The position numbers and the translations under genes were made by a program. Under the pieces are notes generated by a model, which was not told where the DNA came from, did no database searches, and saw only the letters and a program-made list of their open reading frames with translations. A stretch of 64,000 nt of DNA from Bacillota bacterium. GTDB taxonomy: Bacteria > Bacillota > Clostridia > DSM-8532. Positions 1 through 8,635 of this stretch are shown piece by piece. Numbering within the stretch: position 1 is the stretch's first letter; each line of letters opens with the position of its first letter. The stretch spans positions 1-64,000 of the forward strand of contig JAEZLR010000013.1 in assembly GCA_023415205.1 (NCBI GenBank), given 5' to 3'.

Positions 1-274
1 TAATGGGGGCCTGAACCGGCTCGGCCACAAAGCCTGCGGCCACGGTCACCGTTTTGAGAAACTGCTCCACCGTCAGGGTATCGCCGGGGAAAAACCTTCC
101 GTTGTAGCCCTCCATGATCTTTCGGGAATCTTTTGCGATATATTCCAGATCCCTTTTATACCAGGCATTGTCGGGGACATCGGTAAAAAGTGAGGCCGCA
201 CTTCCCTGTATACTTGCGGGTGTTCCACTCAACATCAAACCTAGAATCATGAGAAGCAAAAGAAGCTTTTTCAT
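1..274 (-). CDS. SLH-domain exported protein, 5' end only
   Basis: The minus strand is open from an ATG at 274 to the window edge (91 codons, 3' end missing). A good ribosome site (GGGAGGAAGG) lies just upstream. The N-terminus is a signal peptide (MKKLLLLLMILGLMLS, cleavage probably after the Ala/Ser-rich stretch near residue 27), followed by the start of an S-layer homology repeat: FTDVPDNAWYKRDLEYIAK, a conserved Gly-Tyr-x-Gly-x-Phe-x-Pro-Gly segment, then a Thr-x-Glu-Gln-Phe helix. SLH repeats normally anchor secreted proteins to pyruvylated wall polysaccharide. The catalytic or structural part lies outside the window, so the role is unknown. Confidence 0.85.
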   Translation of the reverse strand, partial: MKKLLLLLMILGLMLSGTPASIQGSAASLFTDVPDNAWYKRDLEYIAKDSRKIMEGYNGRFFPGDTLTVEQFLKTVTVAAGFVAEPVQAPI

Positions 275-483
275 AGCCTTCCTCCCGGATATATCATTTT
301 TATACATATATTTCCATAACTTATCATACCCTTGTTGGAATATTGTGTCAATAATATCTTACTTGCTGCCATTTTGTTCAAACCTATACCCAATCCCTCG
401 CGGATAAATTATAATTTAATGGAGTATTCCCAAGGGTCTATACTCATTGAGTATTTTAAAACCGGTGAAAGGAAGACAAAGAA
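275..483. promoter_or_regulatory. Divergent spacer with possible fhs promoter and leader hairpins
   Basis: This spacer separates the leftward SLH gene from fhs. A TATAAT lies at 410-415 with no convincing -35 partner. About seven bases downstream the sequence carries GAGTAT (422-427), ATACTC (440-445) and GAGTAT (449-454). The middle segment can pair with either outer one, and the second option is followed by a short U-rich stretch. This could be an attenuator-like leader of fhs, but the stems are only 6 bp and AT-rich. Confidence 0.3.
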
Positions 484-2154
484 ATGCTGACGGACATTGA
501 AATTGCTCAAGGAGCAAAGATGCTGCCCATAGAAGAAGTCGCTGCCAAGTTGGGCATTGACCGTAAAGACCTGGAGCTTTACGGGGATTATAAAGCAAAG
601 ATTAAAGACGAACTTTATGATAGACTCAAGGAAAAGAAAGACGGAAAGCTTGTTTTAGTCACAGCCATTAATCCCACACCCGCCGGGGAAGGAAAGACCA
701 CTACCACTGTTGGCCTCGGGCAGGCCATGGAGAAAATCGGGAAAAAAGCGGTTATCGCCCTAAGAGAGCCCTCCTTGGGCCCCGTTATGGGAATTAAGGG
801 CGGGGCTGCCGGGGGAGGCTATGCCCAGGTGGTGCCCATGGAAGACATTAACCTGCACTTTACAGGGGACATGCATGCCATTACTGCTGCCAATAACCTG
901 CTGTCGGCAGCGTTGGATAATCATATTCATCAGGGTAATGCCCTCCGTATCGACTCCCGGCGTATCACCTGGAAGCGTTGCATGGATATGAATGACCGTG
1001 CTCTCCGCCAGATTGTGGTGGGACTCGGAGGCAAAAACAATGGCTTTCCCCGTGAGGACGGCTTTAACATTACCGTCGCCTCCGAGGTCATGGCCATATT
1101 GTGCCTGGCTCTGGATCTGGAGGACCTTAAGGAACGCCTGGGTAGAATTGTTGTGGCTTATAGCGAAGATGGCAAGCCAGTTACAGCGAAGGAGCTTGAA
1201 GTTCATGGGGCCATGACACTTCTACTAAAGGATGCCATCAAGCCCAACCTGGTACAGACGCTGGAAAACACCCCCTGCCTGATGCATGGCGGACCCTTTG
1301 CCAACATCGCCCATGGCTGTAATAGCATTAAGGCCACCCGTCTGGCTTTGAAGCTTGCCGATTATGTCATAACCGAGGCCGGGTTTGGTGCCGATCTTGG
1401 CGCCGAGAAATTCTTCGATATCAAATGTCGGTTTGGGAAGCTCAAGCCTGATGCCGTGGTGTTGGTCGCCACCGTCAGAGCCTTAAAATACAATGGCGGC
1501 ATTAAGAAGGAGGATCTCTCCAAGGATAATGTTGGGGCCCTTGAGCGGGGTATTGTTAACCTGGAAAAGCATGTCTCCAATATCAAAAAATTCGGGGTTC
1601 CCGTTATTGTCGCCATTAATCACTTTGCTACCGACAGCGACGATGAAGTCTCCCTGATCCGGAAAAAGTGCGATCAATGGGGTGTGGAGGTTGCCTTCTC
1701 CCAGGTCTTTGCCAAAGGTGGGGAGGGTGGCATGGAGCTTGCGCAGAAGCTTTGCACGGTTATTGATAGGGAGCCTTCCCATTTTAAGCCCCTCTATGAC
1801 TTGGATTTAACGGTGAAGGAAAAGATTGAAACCATTAACCGAGAAATTTATGGTGGGGGTGCCGTGGTCTTTACGGATAAAGCCCTCAAGGATATCTCCG
1901 CTATTGAGGCCTTGGGCTTTACAGGATTACCGGTTTGCATGGCAAAAACCCAGTATTCCCTTTCTGACAATCCGGCCTTATTGGGACGTCCTGAAGGGTT
2001 TACCCTTACGGTCAAGGAAGTACGCCTTTCTGCAGGGGCCGGGTTTGTTGTGGCCTTAACAGGGGAAATCATGACCATGCCGGGGCTTCCCAAGGTCCCA
2101 GCGGCAAACAGGATTGATATTTCCGAAAATGGCACAATTACAGGATTATTCTGA
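484..2154 (+). CDS. fhs: Formate-tetrahydrofolate ligase
   Basis: This cytoplasmic enzyme joins formate to tetrahydrofolate with ATP, giving 10-formyl-THF. It feeds one-carbon metabolism and, in acetogens, the methyl branch of the Wood-Ljungdahl pathway. The 556-aa length matches the family. The nucleotide-binding loop TPAGEGKTTT sits at residues 65-74, followed by the conserved EPSLGPVMGIKGGAAGGG region near residue 95, and the protein is collinear with clostridial homologues to its C-terminus. The ATG at 484 follows a GAAAGGA ribosome site. It stands alone; no folD, metF or acs gene is in the window, so its use in acetogenesis cannot be judged. A possible leader structure lies upstream. Confidence 0.97.
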   Translation: MLTDIEIAQGAKMLPIEEVAAKLGIDRKDLELYGDYKAKIKDELYDRLKEKKDGKLVLVTAINPTPAGEGKTTTTVGLGQAMEKIGKKAVIALREPSLGPVMGIKGGAAGGGYAQVVPMEDINLHFTGDMHAITAANNLLSAALDNHIHQGNALRIDSRRITWKRCMDMNDRALRQIVVGLGGKNNGFPREDGFNITVASEVMAILCLALDLEDLKERLGRIVVAYSEDGKPVTAKELEVHGAMTLLLKDAIKPNLVQTLENTPCLMHGGPFANIAHGCNSIKATRLALKLADYVITEAGFGADLGAEKFFDIKCRFGKLKPDAVVLVATVRALKYNGGIKKEDLSKDNVGALERGIVNLEKHVSNIKKFGVPVIVAINHFATDSDDEVSLIRKKCDQWGVEVAFSQVFAKGGEGGMELAQKLCTVIDREPSHFKPLYDLDLTVKEKIETINREIYGGGAVVFTDKALKDISAIEALGFTGLPVCMAKTQYSLSDNPALLGRPEGFTLTVKEVRLSAGAGFVVALTGEIMTMPGLPKVPAANRIDISENGTITGLF

Positions 2155-2175
2155 TTACGCTTTACAAATAAAGGG

Positions 2176-3186
2176 TTATATCAGGCTATCGTACGCGCTC
2201 ATAAAGCGGGTGTGTTCATGGTATTCTGCCACCACTTCCTCCAGCATCCCCGTAAAGTTTTTCTGGGCCCAGCTTCTTCGGGAATTATAGTACCGATTGG
2301 CCACACGCCAGAATTTCTGAGGAAACAGGAGCATGGCTTTCATGACCACCACCTCATCCTTCGAAAGAGGTTCAGGCTCAGAGTAGGCCTTAAGAAGCAA
2401 GGATGCCTTCTGTGGGTTCCAATTGCATTTTCTCATTTTGCGGCGCAGGAGATTCACCAGGTCATAGATGCGGATCTCCTCCCCGCAGGCTTCAAAGCCT
2501 GTGATATAGGTAGTAGAACCCTTCATGAGAATATTTTGATAGGAGTAATCATGATGGCATATCCCTCCCTCGCTCAGGGTTGCCTTAACCAGACGGCCAT
2601 ATTCGGGGCCTTCCAGCAAGGTGAGGCTTTCCTCGGCAAGGGCTATAAACTTGTCAACACAGTCAAGATATATGTAATCAAAGGCGCCTCGCTCCCGCTC
2701 CGCCTTTCTTCTCATTCTCAATACCTCATCATATCTCTTGGTTAAGTTTTCGGGAAGCTTGCCCAATTCGTTAGTGATGTTGAGGCCGTTTCTTCCTTTA
2801 AAACCCTTGCTGGCCTTATGCATAGCCGCTAACACCACCGAAGCCCTCACCGCGTCGCTGTCCTCCCCGAATTCACATTCTCTCCCGTCAATAAAGGGAG
2901 TGAGAATATAGTTTTGATTGTCAATGACAAGATAGGGCTGCCCCTCCAAAGAGACAGAATAGGGATCCAAGGTGATAAACCCCTGACTCATCAGATGCTG
3001 CTTGGCTTCATGGACATAGAGAATGCGATTTTCCGAGCATTGGCACTGCCGAAGGTACTTTCGCCCTTGATCGGTATCAAGGATATAACCCGCCCGACAT
3101 GGCTTTATGGAGGAAATCCGCAGATTAAAAGTGGCTTCAACCAATTCTCTCGACTCTATCATTATCTCAATCACGCCCCGTTTCAT
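2176..3186 (-). CDS. CotS-family spore coat protein (kinase-like fold, degenerate)
   Basis: The 336-aa protein resembles the CotS/YutH family of spore-coat proteins, which have an aminoglycoside-phosphotransferase-like fold. The catalytic-loop region is visible as CHHDYSYQNILM. The usual metal-binding Ile-Asp-Phe-Asp motif downstream reads ITGFEAC here, so the first Asp is Gly and catalysis is doubtful. A nearby IYDLVNLLRR helix also fits the family. The start is uncertain: ATG at 3186 or, nine codons on, ATG at 3162 (MIESRELVEATFN); neither has a strong ribosome site. It converges on fhs with only about 20 bp between stops. Expression in the mother cell during sporulation is inferred from the family. 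Confidence 0.75.
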   Translation of the reverse strand: MKRGVIEIMIESRELVEATFNLRISSIKPCRAGYILDTDQGRKYLRQCQCSENRILYVHEAKQHLMSQGFITLDPYSVSLEGQPYLVIDNQNYILTPFIDGRECEFGEDSDAVRASVVLAAMHKASKGFKGRNGLNITNELGKLPENLTKRYDEVLRMRRKAERERGAFDYIYLDCVDKFIALAEESLTLLEGPEYGRLVKATLSEGGICHHDYSYQNILMKGSTTYITGFEACGEEIRIYDLVNLLRRKMRKCNWNPQKASLLLKAYSEPEPLSKDEVVVMKAMLLFPQKFWRVANRYYNSRRSWAQKNFTGMLEEVVAEYHEHTRFMSAYDSLI

Positions 3187-3261
3187 TTAGCAAATCCCGA
3201 AAGGTGCCGGGCCTGCTTTCTCATTATATGTTTTGGCGAAAACTAATATGTTTCACCAGGA

Positions 3262-3525
3262 TTATAAGAGAAACTTCAAAATGACCAGCAGTATGAGACC
3301 CGGTAACCCTAGAATACCCACCACTAAGGCCGAAACGGCGTTAAGAGAGAGGGTGAAGCCTAAGGGGCCTCCAATCAGATTGATCACCAGGAGGACAACC
3401 CCTCCTAAAATTCCGTTAATCACCAGCCTTATAATGGTTTTCAAGGGAAGAAGCAAAGCCTTTCCAAAGGCTAGAATAATCAACACCCCTATAATCCAGG
3501 CCAACACAATAAGCCCTCTTTCCAT
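3262..3525 (-). CDS. bofA: BofA-family pro-sigma-K processing regulator
   Basis: The 87-aa protein is almost entirely hydrophobic, with an N-terminal membrane helix, a Gly-rich second helix (GILGGVVLLVINLIGG) and the family pattern NAVSALVVGILGLPG near the C-terminus. In Bacillus, BofA holds the SpoIVFB protease in check in the forespore membrane, delaying sigma-K activation. Many clostridia keep BofA even where that checkpoint differs, so the exact role here is inferred. The ATG at 3525 follows GAAAGGAG. The DUF2508 gene lies upstream on the same strand, the same order as yaaL-bofA in Bacillus, which supports both calls. Confidence 0.88.
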   Translation of the reverse strand: MERGLIVLAWIIGVLIILAFGKALLLPLKTIIRLVINGILGGVVLLVINLIGGPLGFTLSLNAVSALVVGILGLPGLILLVILKFLL

Positions 3526-3542
3526 GAAGCTACTCCTTTCGG

Positions 3543-3665
3543 GAGGTTAACCCTCCCCAAGCAGGTATTCTTTTTATGACATCCATCCAAGAGGAATACC
3601 CCTAAAAGAAAACGGATATCACTATTAGCAAAGCCAGCGCTTTACCTCAAGGGATAGCCGTTTCC
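3543..3665 (-). other. Structured spacer between the DUF2508 gene and bofA
   Basis: An 11-bp stem with one mismatch pairs 3610-3620 with 3653-3663 and encloses a second short stem (AAAGC/GCTTT around 3631-3643). Read on the minus strand the long stem ends in CCGTTTTCTTTT, so it may terminate the upstream transcript. A second inverted repeat, GGGAGG/CCTCCC around a GTTAA core near 3540-3557, sits immediately upstream of the bofA ribosome site. I do not recognise it as a known riboswitch class. Confidence 0.4.
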
Positions 3666-3752
3666 TTTCATTTATACCAAGGCTTATGCCCTATTCAATT
3701 TATATACAGACACATAAGAAAAAATACGTAAGGTTTTGGACATATTCCCTAT

Positions 3753-4040
3753 CTACTGATTCTGTGCTTCCTTAGCTTTCTTGATGAGGTAATCATAGCG
3801 AATCTGAGAGGCTTTGATCCTATAGGCATAATAGTCGATCATCTCTTTCCCTATGGCGTTCTCAAAATTGGAAAGAGCGCTCTGCCACTCCATATACGCA
3901 TCCTGAATACTATTCGTCAGCTCTTGGAAATACTCTTCCTTAAGGGCCCGGTCTGCGGCTTCCTGAACCTTTGTTGCGCTGAATCGTTTCAGAATACCCA
4001 GGATATCGGATTTCTGCTTGATGACAATTTGTTCTGACAT
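3753..4040 (-). CDS. DUF2508 family protein (YaaL-like)
   Basis: The protein is 95 aa from the ATG at 4040, which has a GGAGAG ribosome site; an upstream in-frame ATG at 4061 has none. It is a soluble, helical, charged protein. The C-terminal half carries the DUF2508 signature: an aromatic DAYMEWQSAL segment, an EMIDYYAYRIKA stretch and the end RYDYLIKKAKE. Function is unknown. The link with bofA is conserved in Firmicutes (recR-yaaL-bofA in Bacillus), but recR is absent here and prmC lies upstream instead. Confidence 0.75.
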   Translation of the reverse strand: MSEQIVIKQKSDILGILKRFSATKVQEAADRALKEEYFQELTNSIQDAYMEWQSALSNFENAIGKEMIDYYAYRIKASQIRYDYLIKKAKEAQNQ

Positions 4041-4106
4041 AGAATCTCTCCGTTCAACCATACCTTATTATTTGTCAGTATAGTCAAAATACAGGAGATT
4101 TATACC

Positions 4107-5012
4107 TCATCCTATTTTGGCCATGACAACCCGGTTGATTCCTGACAGATCCTTTAGACAAAGGGATTCAATCCCTTCGATAGAGAAGATATTGGAAATG
4201 ATGGCCGCCTGGTCAAACCCGCATTCAACGGCCAGGAGGCCTTGGGGCACCAGTAGCTCTGAAGCTTTTTGGGCAAGGGCACGGTAAAAAATAAGCCCAT
4301 CCTCACCTCCCACAAGGGCGGTGTGTGGCTCGTAATCCTTAACATCCGGCATAAGCCCAGGAATATGGGCCGCAGGAATATAGGGCGGGTTGGAAAGGAT
4401 TACATCATAGGGTGGATTAAACCGTGTACCCTCCTGAAGAAAGTCTCTATGAATAAAATTTATCTGATCGGTCACCTCGTGGCGGAGGGCATTGCTTCGA
4501 GCGGTTCTTAAGGCGTCCTCAGAAATATCCACCGCATCTATAGTCAGGTTTTTCATCTTCTTGGCCAGGCTGACGGCCAAGCAGCCGGAGCCGGTTCCTA
4601 TTTCAAGGGCACGGTATGCTTTTTTAGGCGGAAGATTGAAGCACGGCTGAGTAAATAATAGGGGTTTTTGGCCCAGAGCACAGAGGACGGCCTCGGCCAG
4701 TAACTCCGTGTCGGCCCTGGGAATGAGCACCGAGGAATTGACGCTGAAGCTCAAACCCATAAATTCACACTCTCCCGTGATATAGGCAAAGGGCTCATGG
4801 TGGGCACGACGGCTCACAGAGGATAAAAAGGCCTCGGCCCGACGCTCTTCAACAAGGGTATCGGGGTGGGCATAGAGATAGCCCAGATCCTTTTCAAGGA
4901 CCCATGATAAAAGAAGACCTGCCTCTTTGGACGGGTCTTCCACACTTTGTTGACGGTTCTCTTTAAGAAGGCTTACAGCTTGATGAAGCAAATCCTTTAC
5001 GGTTATCTCCAT
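4107..5012 (-). CDS. prmC: Release factor glutamine methyltransferase
   Basis: PrmC (HemK) uses S-adenosylmethionine to methylate the glutamine of the GGQ motif in peptide-chain release factors RF1 and RF2. The 301-aa protein has the helical N-terminal substrate domain, the SAM-binding motif EIGTGSGC at 137-144 and the N5-glutamine signature NPPY at 208-211. The ATG at 5012 has an AGGAG site. It follows the DUF1385 gene by 21 bp on the same strand. Elsewhere in clostridia the two usually sit with rpmE and prfA, which are not in this window. Confidence 0.95.
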   Translation of the reverse strand: MEITVKDLLHQAVSLLKENRQQSVEDPSKEAGLLLSWVLEKDLGYLYAHPDTLVEERRAEAFLSSVSRRAHHEPFAYITGECEFMGLSFSVNSSVLIPRADTELLAEAVLCALGQKPLLFTQPCFNLPPKKAYRALEIGTGSGCLAVSLAKKMKNLTIDAVDISEDALRTARSNALRHEVTDQINFIHRDFLQEGTRFNPPYDVILSNPPYIPAAHIPGLMPDVKDYEPHTALVGGEDGLIFYRALAQKASELLVPQGLLAVECGFDQAAIISNIFSIEGIESLCLKDLSGINRVVMAKIG

Positions 5013-5033
5013 TAAACACTCCTAAAGAATTTC

Positions 5034-6059
5034 TTAGGACTCGGTGGCACCGGCCATGACAGATTCACCAAGGGTGTTCAGCTCGGCGCTATCCTTTACT
5101 TCAACGGGTTGGCCCAATACCGCCTTAAGGGAGGCAATGGCCACCTCAATCATGGAATCATCGGGCTCCTGGGTAGTTATCTTTTGAAGCATCAACCCGG
5201 GAAAGCTGATAAGTCTTACCAGCTTGCTTTTGCTTTTAGCCGCCAGCTTGAAAATTTCATAGGATACGCCGGCAATAACCGGCAGGAGAGCCAGGCGGAT
5301 GAGCATGTTCACAATCTTGTTATGCCAGCCGGCAAAGGCAAAGATAATGATGCTGATCATAATCACTACAAAAAGGAAGGCCGTACCGCAGCGGGGGTGG
5401 AGGGTGGTATGCTTTCTGACATTCTCAACGGTCAGCTCTTCTTCATTCTCATAGGCATAGATGGTTTTATGCTCTGCCCCATGATACTGAAAAACCCTTT
5501 TGATTTCTTTATTCTTAGAAACAAGATAAACATAGAGTAAAAAGATGCTTATTCTTAGCAGGCCCTCAATAACATTGGCAATAAAAGCCCCTTTTCGTAA
5601 GTCGGTATCAATTTTAATCCAATCGGTGATAAGGTCGGCCACAAAATTAGGCAGAAGCATGAAAAGGCCGATACCTAAAGCCAGGGCAAACACCACCGAG
5701 CCATAGAGCAGGTAAGTCATGTAATTCTCTCCGAGCTTCTTTTGCATCCAGAGATCAAACTTGCTTTCCTTTTCATTCTCATCTGTCAAATCCACATGCT
5801 CGGCGGAGTCCAGCAGCACCTTTACCCCCGTAACCATGGAATCAATCATGGATACGGCACCTCTTACGAAGGGAATGCCAAGAATCTTCTTGCGCTTGGT
5901 TAGGGGCACGCAGTTTTTAGTTTCTGTATAGATTTCACCCGAAGCTTTTCTCACAGACATGGCCATGCGGTCATTCCCACGCATCATAACGCCTTCAATC
6001 AGCGCCTCTCCACCAATATTACTGCAGATCTTCGGCTGTTCCCAAATTTCCTTGTTCAT
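5034..6059 (-). CDS. DUF1385 membrane protein (YqhQ-like)
   Basis: The 341-aa protein has the family opening GGEALIEGVMMRG near residue 17 and the conserved segment YHGAEHKTIYAYE in the middle, with His and Glu residues that led to its annotation as a putative metal-dependent enzyme. Several membrane helices are visible at roughly residues 115-140, 160-180, 225-250 and 255-270. The C-terminal ITTQEPDDSMIEVAIASLKAVL is also typical. Its biochemical role is unknown. It is probably co-transcribed with prmC. Confidence 0.88.
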   Translation of the reverse strand: MNKEIWEQPKICSNIGGEALIEGVMMRGNDRMAMSVRKASGEIYTETKNCVPLTKRKKILGIPFVRGAVSMIDSMVTGVKVLLDSAEHVDLTDENEKESKFDLWMQKKLGENYMTYLLYGSVVFALALGIGLFMLLPNFVADLITDWIKIDTDLRKGAFIANVIEGLLRISIFLLYVYLVSKNKEIKRVFQYHGAEHKTIYAYENEEELTVENVRKHTTLHPRCGTAFLFVVIMISIIIFAFAGWHNKIVNMLIRLALLPVIAGVSYEIFKLAAKSKSKLVRLISFPGLMLQKITTQEPDDSMIEVAIASLKAVLGQPVEVKDSAELNTLGESVMAGATES

Positions 6060-6191
6060 CGAATAGTTTACCTCTTTTGTCTGTATTCTCTTTTTATTAT
6101 ACAGCAGAAAACCTCTTATGAAAATAAAACACAGAAATTAATCGGTTAACCCCAGAGTAAAAAAATACTTTTTGTTCTGTATAAAAATTTT

Positions 6192-6314
6192 GAAATGGTC
6201 AATACTGTTAATGACCTCACAATACATTTTGACCCCCTTTACTTGCCGGTATCAGTACCGGCTCTTTTTTTGCCGATAAACCTATTGATAGTTTATCAAT
6301 GGGGGTTGAAATTT
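6192..6314 (+). promoter_or_regulatory. Structured leader of the FN3/SLH gene with intrinsic terminator and anti-SD helix
   Basis: A perfect terminator hairpin (GCCGGTA/TACCGGC at 6245-6262, loop TCAG) runs into TCTTTTTTT ending at 6271. It lies between the likely promoter and the coding start. The segment 6227-6237 pairs without gaps with 6301-6311, 11 bp including two wobbles, covering the GGGGG ribosome site. GGTCA at 6197-6201 can pair either with TGACC at 6212-6216 or with TGACC at 6230-6234, which would release the ribosome site. A further hairpin (GATAAAC/GTTTATC) is at 6275-6297. The possible -10 is TATAAA at 6180-6185. This has the logic of a riboswitch or attenuator, but I match it to no known class. 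Confidence 0.5.
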
Positions 6315-8612
6315 TTGAAAAAAATAAGCAGGCTTCTTCACTTTTTAGGGATAGGGATTTTATCGGTTATTACTTTTTGCATTATTTTCCCAATAGGTGC
6401 TTACGCAGCTCCCTCCGCCCCCACCCATCTTAAGGCCGAGGTTTTTCAGAACTATATTGAGATCAGTTGGCAGGAATCTGACAGCGCCTTTTCCTACACT
6501 GTTCTGGAAAAGAGCACCAACCAAGGAGAATACTATCCTGTGGCCACCCTGTTCAAGGGAACCACCACCTATAAGGATTATGCTATCATGAACGGTCGGG
6601 TTTATACCTATCGGGCCCGCACCTTCTACAGCTCATCACCCAGCGCCTATACCGACGAAGTAGAGGTGGTAGTTTATTACCCAAGCTTCTTGAAGATCAA
6701 TAGATCATTGAGTCATGAGGTTGACATAGAATGGTCCTACCCTTCCTTGGCCCTCTCCAGAAGGCTCAACCATCAAATTATTCTAGAGCGACGCCTCCAC
6801 AACACCGATGCCTGGGTAAAAATCGCCCAGCTATCGGCAGATGAAACCAGCTACAGGGACTCTGACGTGAACCCTGACTCCCTTTATTACTATCGGGTGC
6901 GAGCCCTATTTAGCAATGGCCATTACTCCTATTTTATCCCCTCCGAGTGGGGACTTTCCACCCGCACAGCCTATCCCCTGACCTCCTCACTCTATGGCTA
7001 TGCTGTTTCGGACAACACCATCGTTCTTGAGTGGGATATGTCCAAGGCCGACGGGGGCAAGGCGATTCTTGAGAAGAAGGATGCCACCGGTGCCTTCTCG
7101 CCCCTTTATACTACCGAAACCGGAAGTGCTTATGCCGATTACAGATTAACCAGGGGCTACACCTATACCTACCGGTTAAAATTACAATCCAAAAACGGTT
7201 CAAGCTCTGAATACACCGAAGAGGTCAGTATTGTCGCAGAAACCGTGCCCTATCCCAAGGATTTTGAGGTCTTGGCCCTGACCAATGAACGGGTGGCCCT
7301 GTCCTGGTCCTATCCCTATGAAGTGGAGACCGGCTTTGAGGTCTGGCGAAAGGGCAGCGGCTTCTGGGAAAGGTTGGCCACTCTCCCCAAAAATACAGAA
7401 ACCTTTATCGATACCAGTGTTTCCAACGGCCAGGGCTATAGCTACAAGGTCCGGGCAATAAGAGGAAAGACCGCTTTCTCCCCCTTTTCGCAGGAAAAGG
7501 CTGTAGACAGTACCAAACCCTTAGTTCCGGGAGCTCTGGTCTATTACGCAGAAAATAATATCCTTCATTTATATAGCGCTGAAGAGGTTCCTTCCGGTAC
7601 AGTCTATACCCTTGAGATACGGGAGGGCCTTAATAAGGAATGGTTGGACTATAAAGCCTATATCAAAGGAACGCTCCTGGCCAATATCCATTATCAAGAA
7701 TCCAGTGAGCTTCGTTTCAGAATTCGAGCCAATCGGGGGGCACTCTATGCCCACAGCCCGGAATTGGCTTTCTTCGGTAAGGCTCCCGATCCCGTCCAGG
7801 GCCTTAAAGCAGAGAGCGTGGGCTTTGACAGCGTCATATTAAGCTGGCTGGACATGGGAGACAAGGAAGAGGGCTATCACATCTATCGCACCATAAACAG
7901 CAAACGCCAATTGATTGGGCAGGTGGGCATGAATGGGCAGCGTTTTACCGATGAAACTCCCATTGAAGGGGCCATCGCCCAGTATGAGGTACTGGCCTAT
8001 AATGCTTCGGGGCAGTCAACCACCAAGTGGATTACCGTCACAGTTCCCAAGGCTCTTCAATTTACGGATATTGCCTCATTTAAATGGGCTCACGAAGCCA
8101 TTTATGGGCTCATGGGAAAAGGGGCTCTGACCTATGATACAGGCTTTTTCTATCCCCAAGCGACCATGACCCGGGGGCAGATGGCCCGAATAATTCTAAA
8201 AGGCTTTGGCTTACCCTACAATACTCAGGGGTTGTTCACCCTGGCTGATGTTTCCACTTCCCATCCCTATTATATGGATCTTATGGCTGCCATAAACTTG
8301 GGGCTTATTCATCCCGATACCCAGGGGAGAGTTTATCCTGACCAGGCAGTGACCCGTAAGGAAATCGTTTTGACGCTAAATAACGCCCTTAACACCCTGG
8401 ATGTCCCCCTCAACGTACACAGTACAGATAACCTTCTTGACTTTGCCGATTACCATGACATCACCAGGGATGAGGCTCCGATAATGGCCTCCTTTATCGG
8501 AGACGGCATCATTACCGGAAAAAGCGGAAGGCTTCTTAGCATGAATACACAGGCTACCCGGGCCGAGGGCGTGACCATCATATACAGAACCCTCATCACC
8601 TATCTTAAATAG
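6315..8612 (+). CDS. Secreted fibronectin-III / SLH surface protein
   Basis: The start is probably TTG at 6315 (765 aa). It follows GGGGG by nine bases and begins exactly at a signal peptide (KKISRLLHFLGIGILSV, cleavage after AYA). An upstream in-frame ATG at 6195 would place a terminator hairpin inside the gene. After the signal come about six fibronectin-III-like repeats of roughly 90 residues, each with ISW, LEW or LSW and YxYRV/YKVRA signatures. The last 190 residues carry three SLH repeats (FTDIASFKWAHEAIYGL; ADVSTSHPYYMDLMAAI; a degenerate third), which anchor it to the cell wall. No enzyme domain is visible, so a structural or adhesive role is inferred. Confidence 0.88.
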   Translation: MKKISRLLHFLGIGILSVITFCIIFPIGAYAAPSAPTHLKAEVFQNYIEISWQESDSAFSYTVLEKSTNQGEYYPVATLFKGTTTYKDYAIMNGRVYTYRARTFYSSSPSAYTDEVEVVVYYPSFLKINRSLSHEVDIEWSYPSLALSRRLNHQIILERRLHNTDAWVKIAQLSADETSYRDSDVNPDSLYYYRVRALFSNGHYSYFIPSEWGLSTRTAYPLTSSLYGYAVSDNTIVLEWDMSKADGGKAILEKKDATGAFSPLYTTETGSAYADYRLTRGYTYTYRLKLQSKNGSSSEYTEEVSIVAETVPYPKDFEVLALTNERVALSWSYPYEVETGFEVWRKGSGFWERLATLPKNTETFIDTSVSNGQGYSYKVRAIRGKTAFSPFSQEKAVDSTKPLVPGALVYYAENNILHLYSAEEVPSGTVYTLEIREGLNKEWLDYKAYIKGTLLANIHYQESSELRFRIRANRGALYAHSPELAFFGKAPDPVQGLKAESVGFDSVILSWLDMGDKEEGYHIYRTINSKRQLIGQVGMNGQRFTDETPIEGAIAQYEVLAYNASGQSTTKWITVTVPKALQFTDIASFKWAHEAIYGLMGKGALTYDTGFFYPQATMTRGQMARIILKGFGLPYNTQGLFTLADVSTSHPYYMDLMAAINLGLIHPDTQGRVYPDQAVTRKEIVLTLNNALNTLDVPLNVHSTDNLLDFADYHDITRDEAPIMASFIGDGIITGKSGRLLSMNTQATRAEGVTIIYRTLITYLK

Positions 8613-8635
8613 CTTCCTATTGGAATTAAGAATCT

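Noticed and set aside
3610..3663. c-di-GMP riboswitch, suggested by a GCAAAGCC string on the plus strand
   Set aside because: The rest of the GEMM consensus is missing and no plus-strand gene lies downstream.
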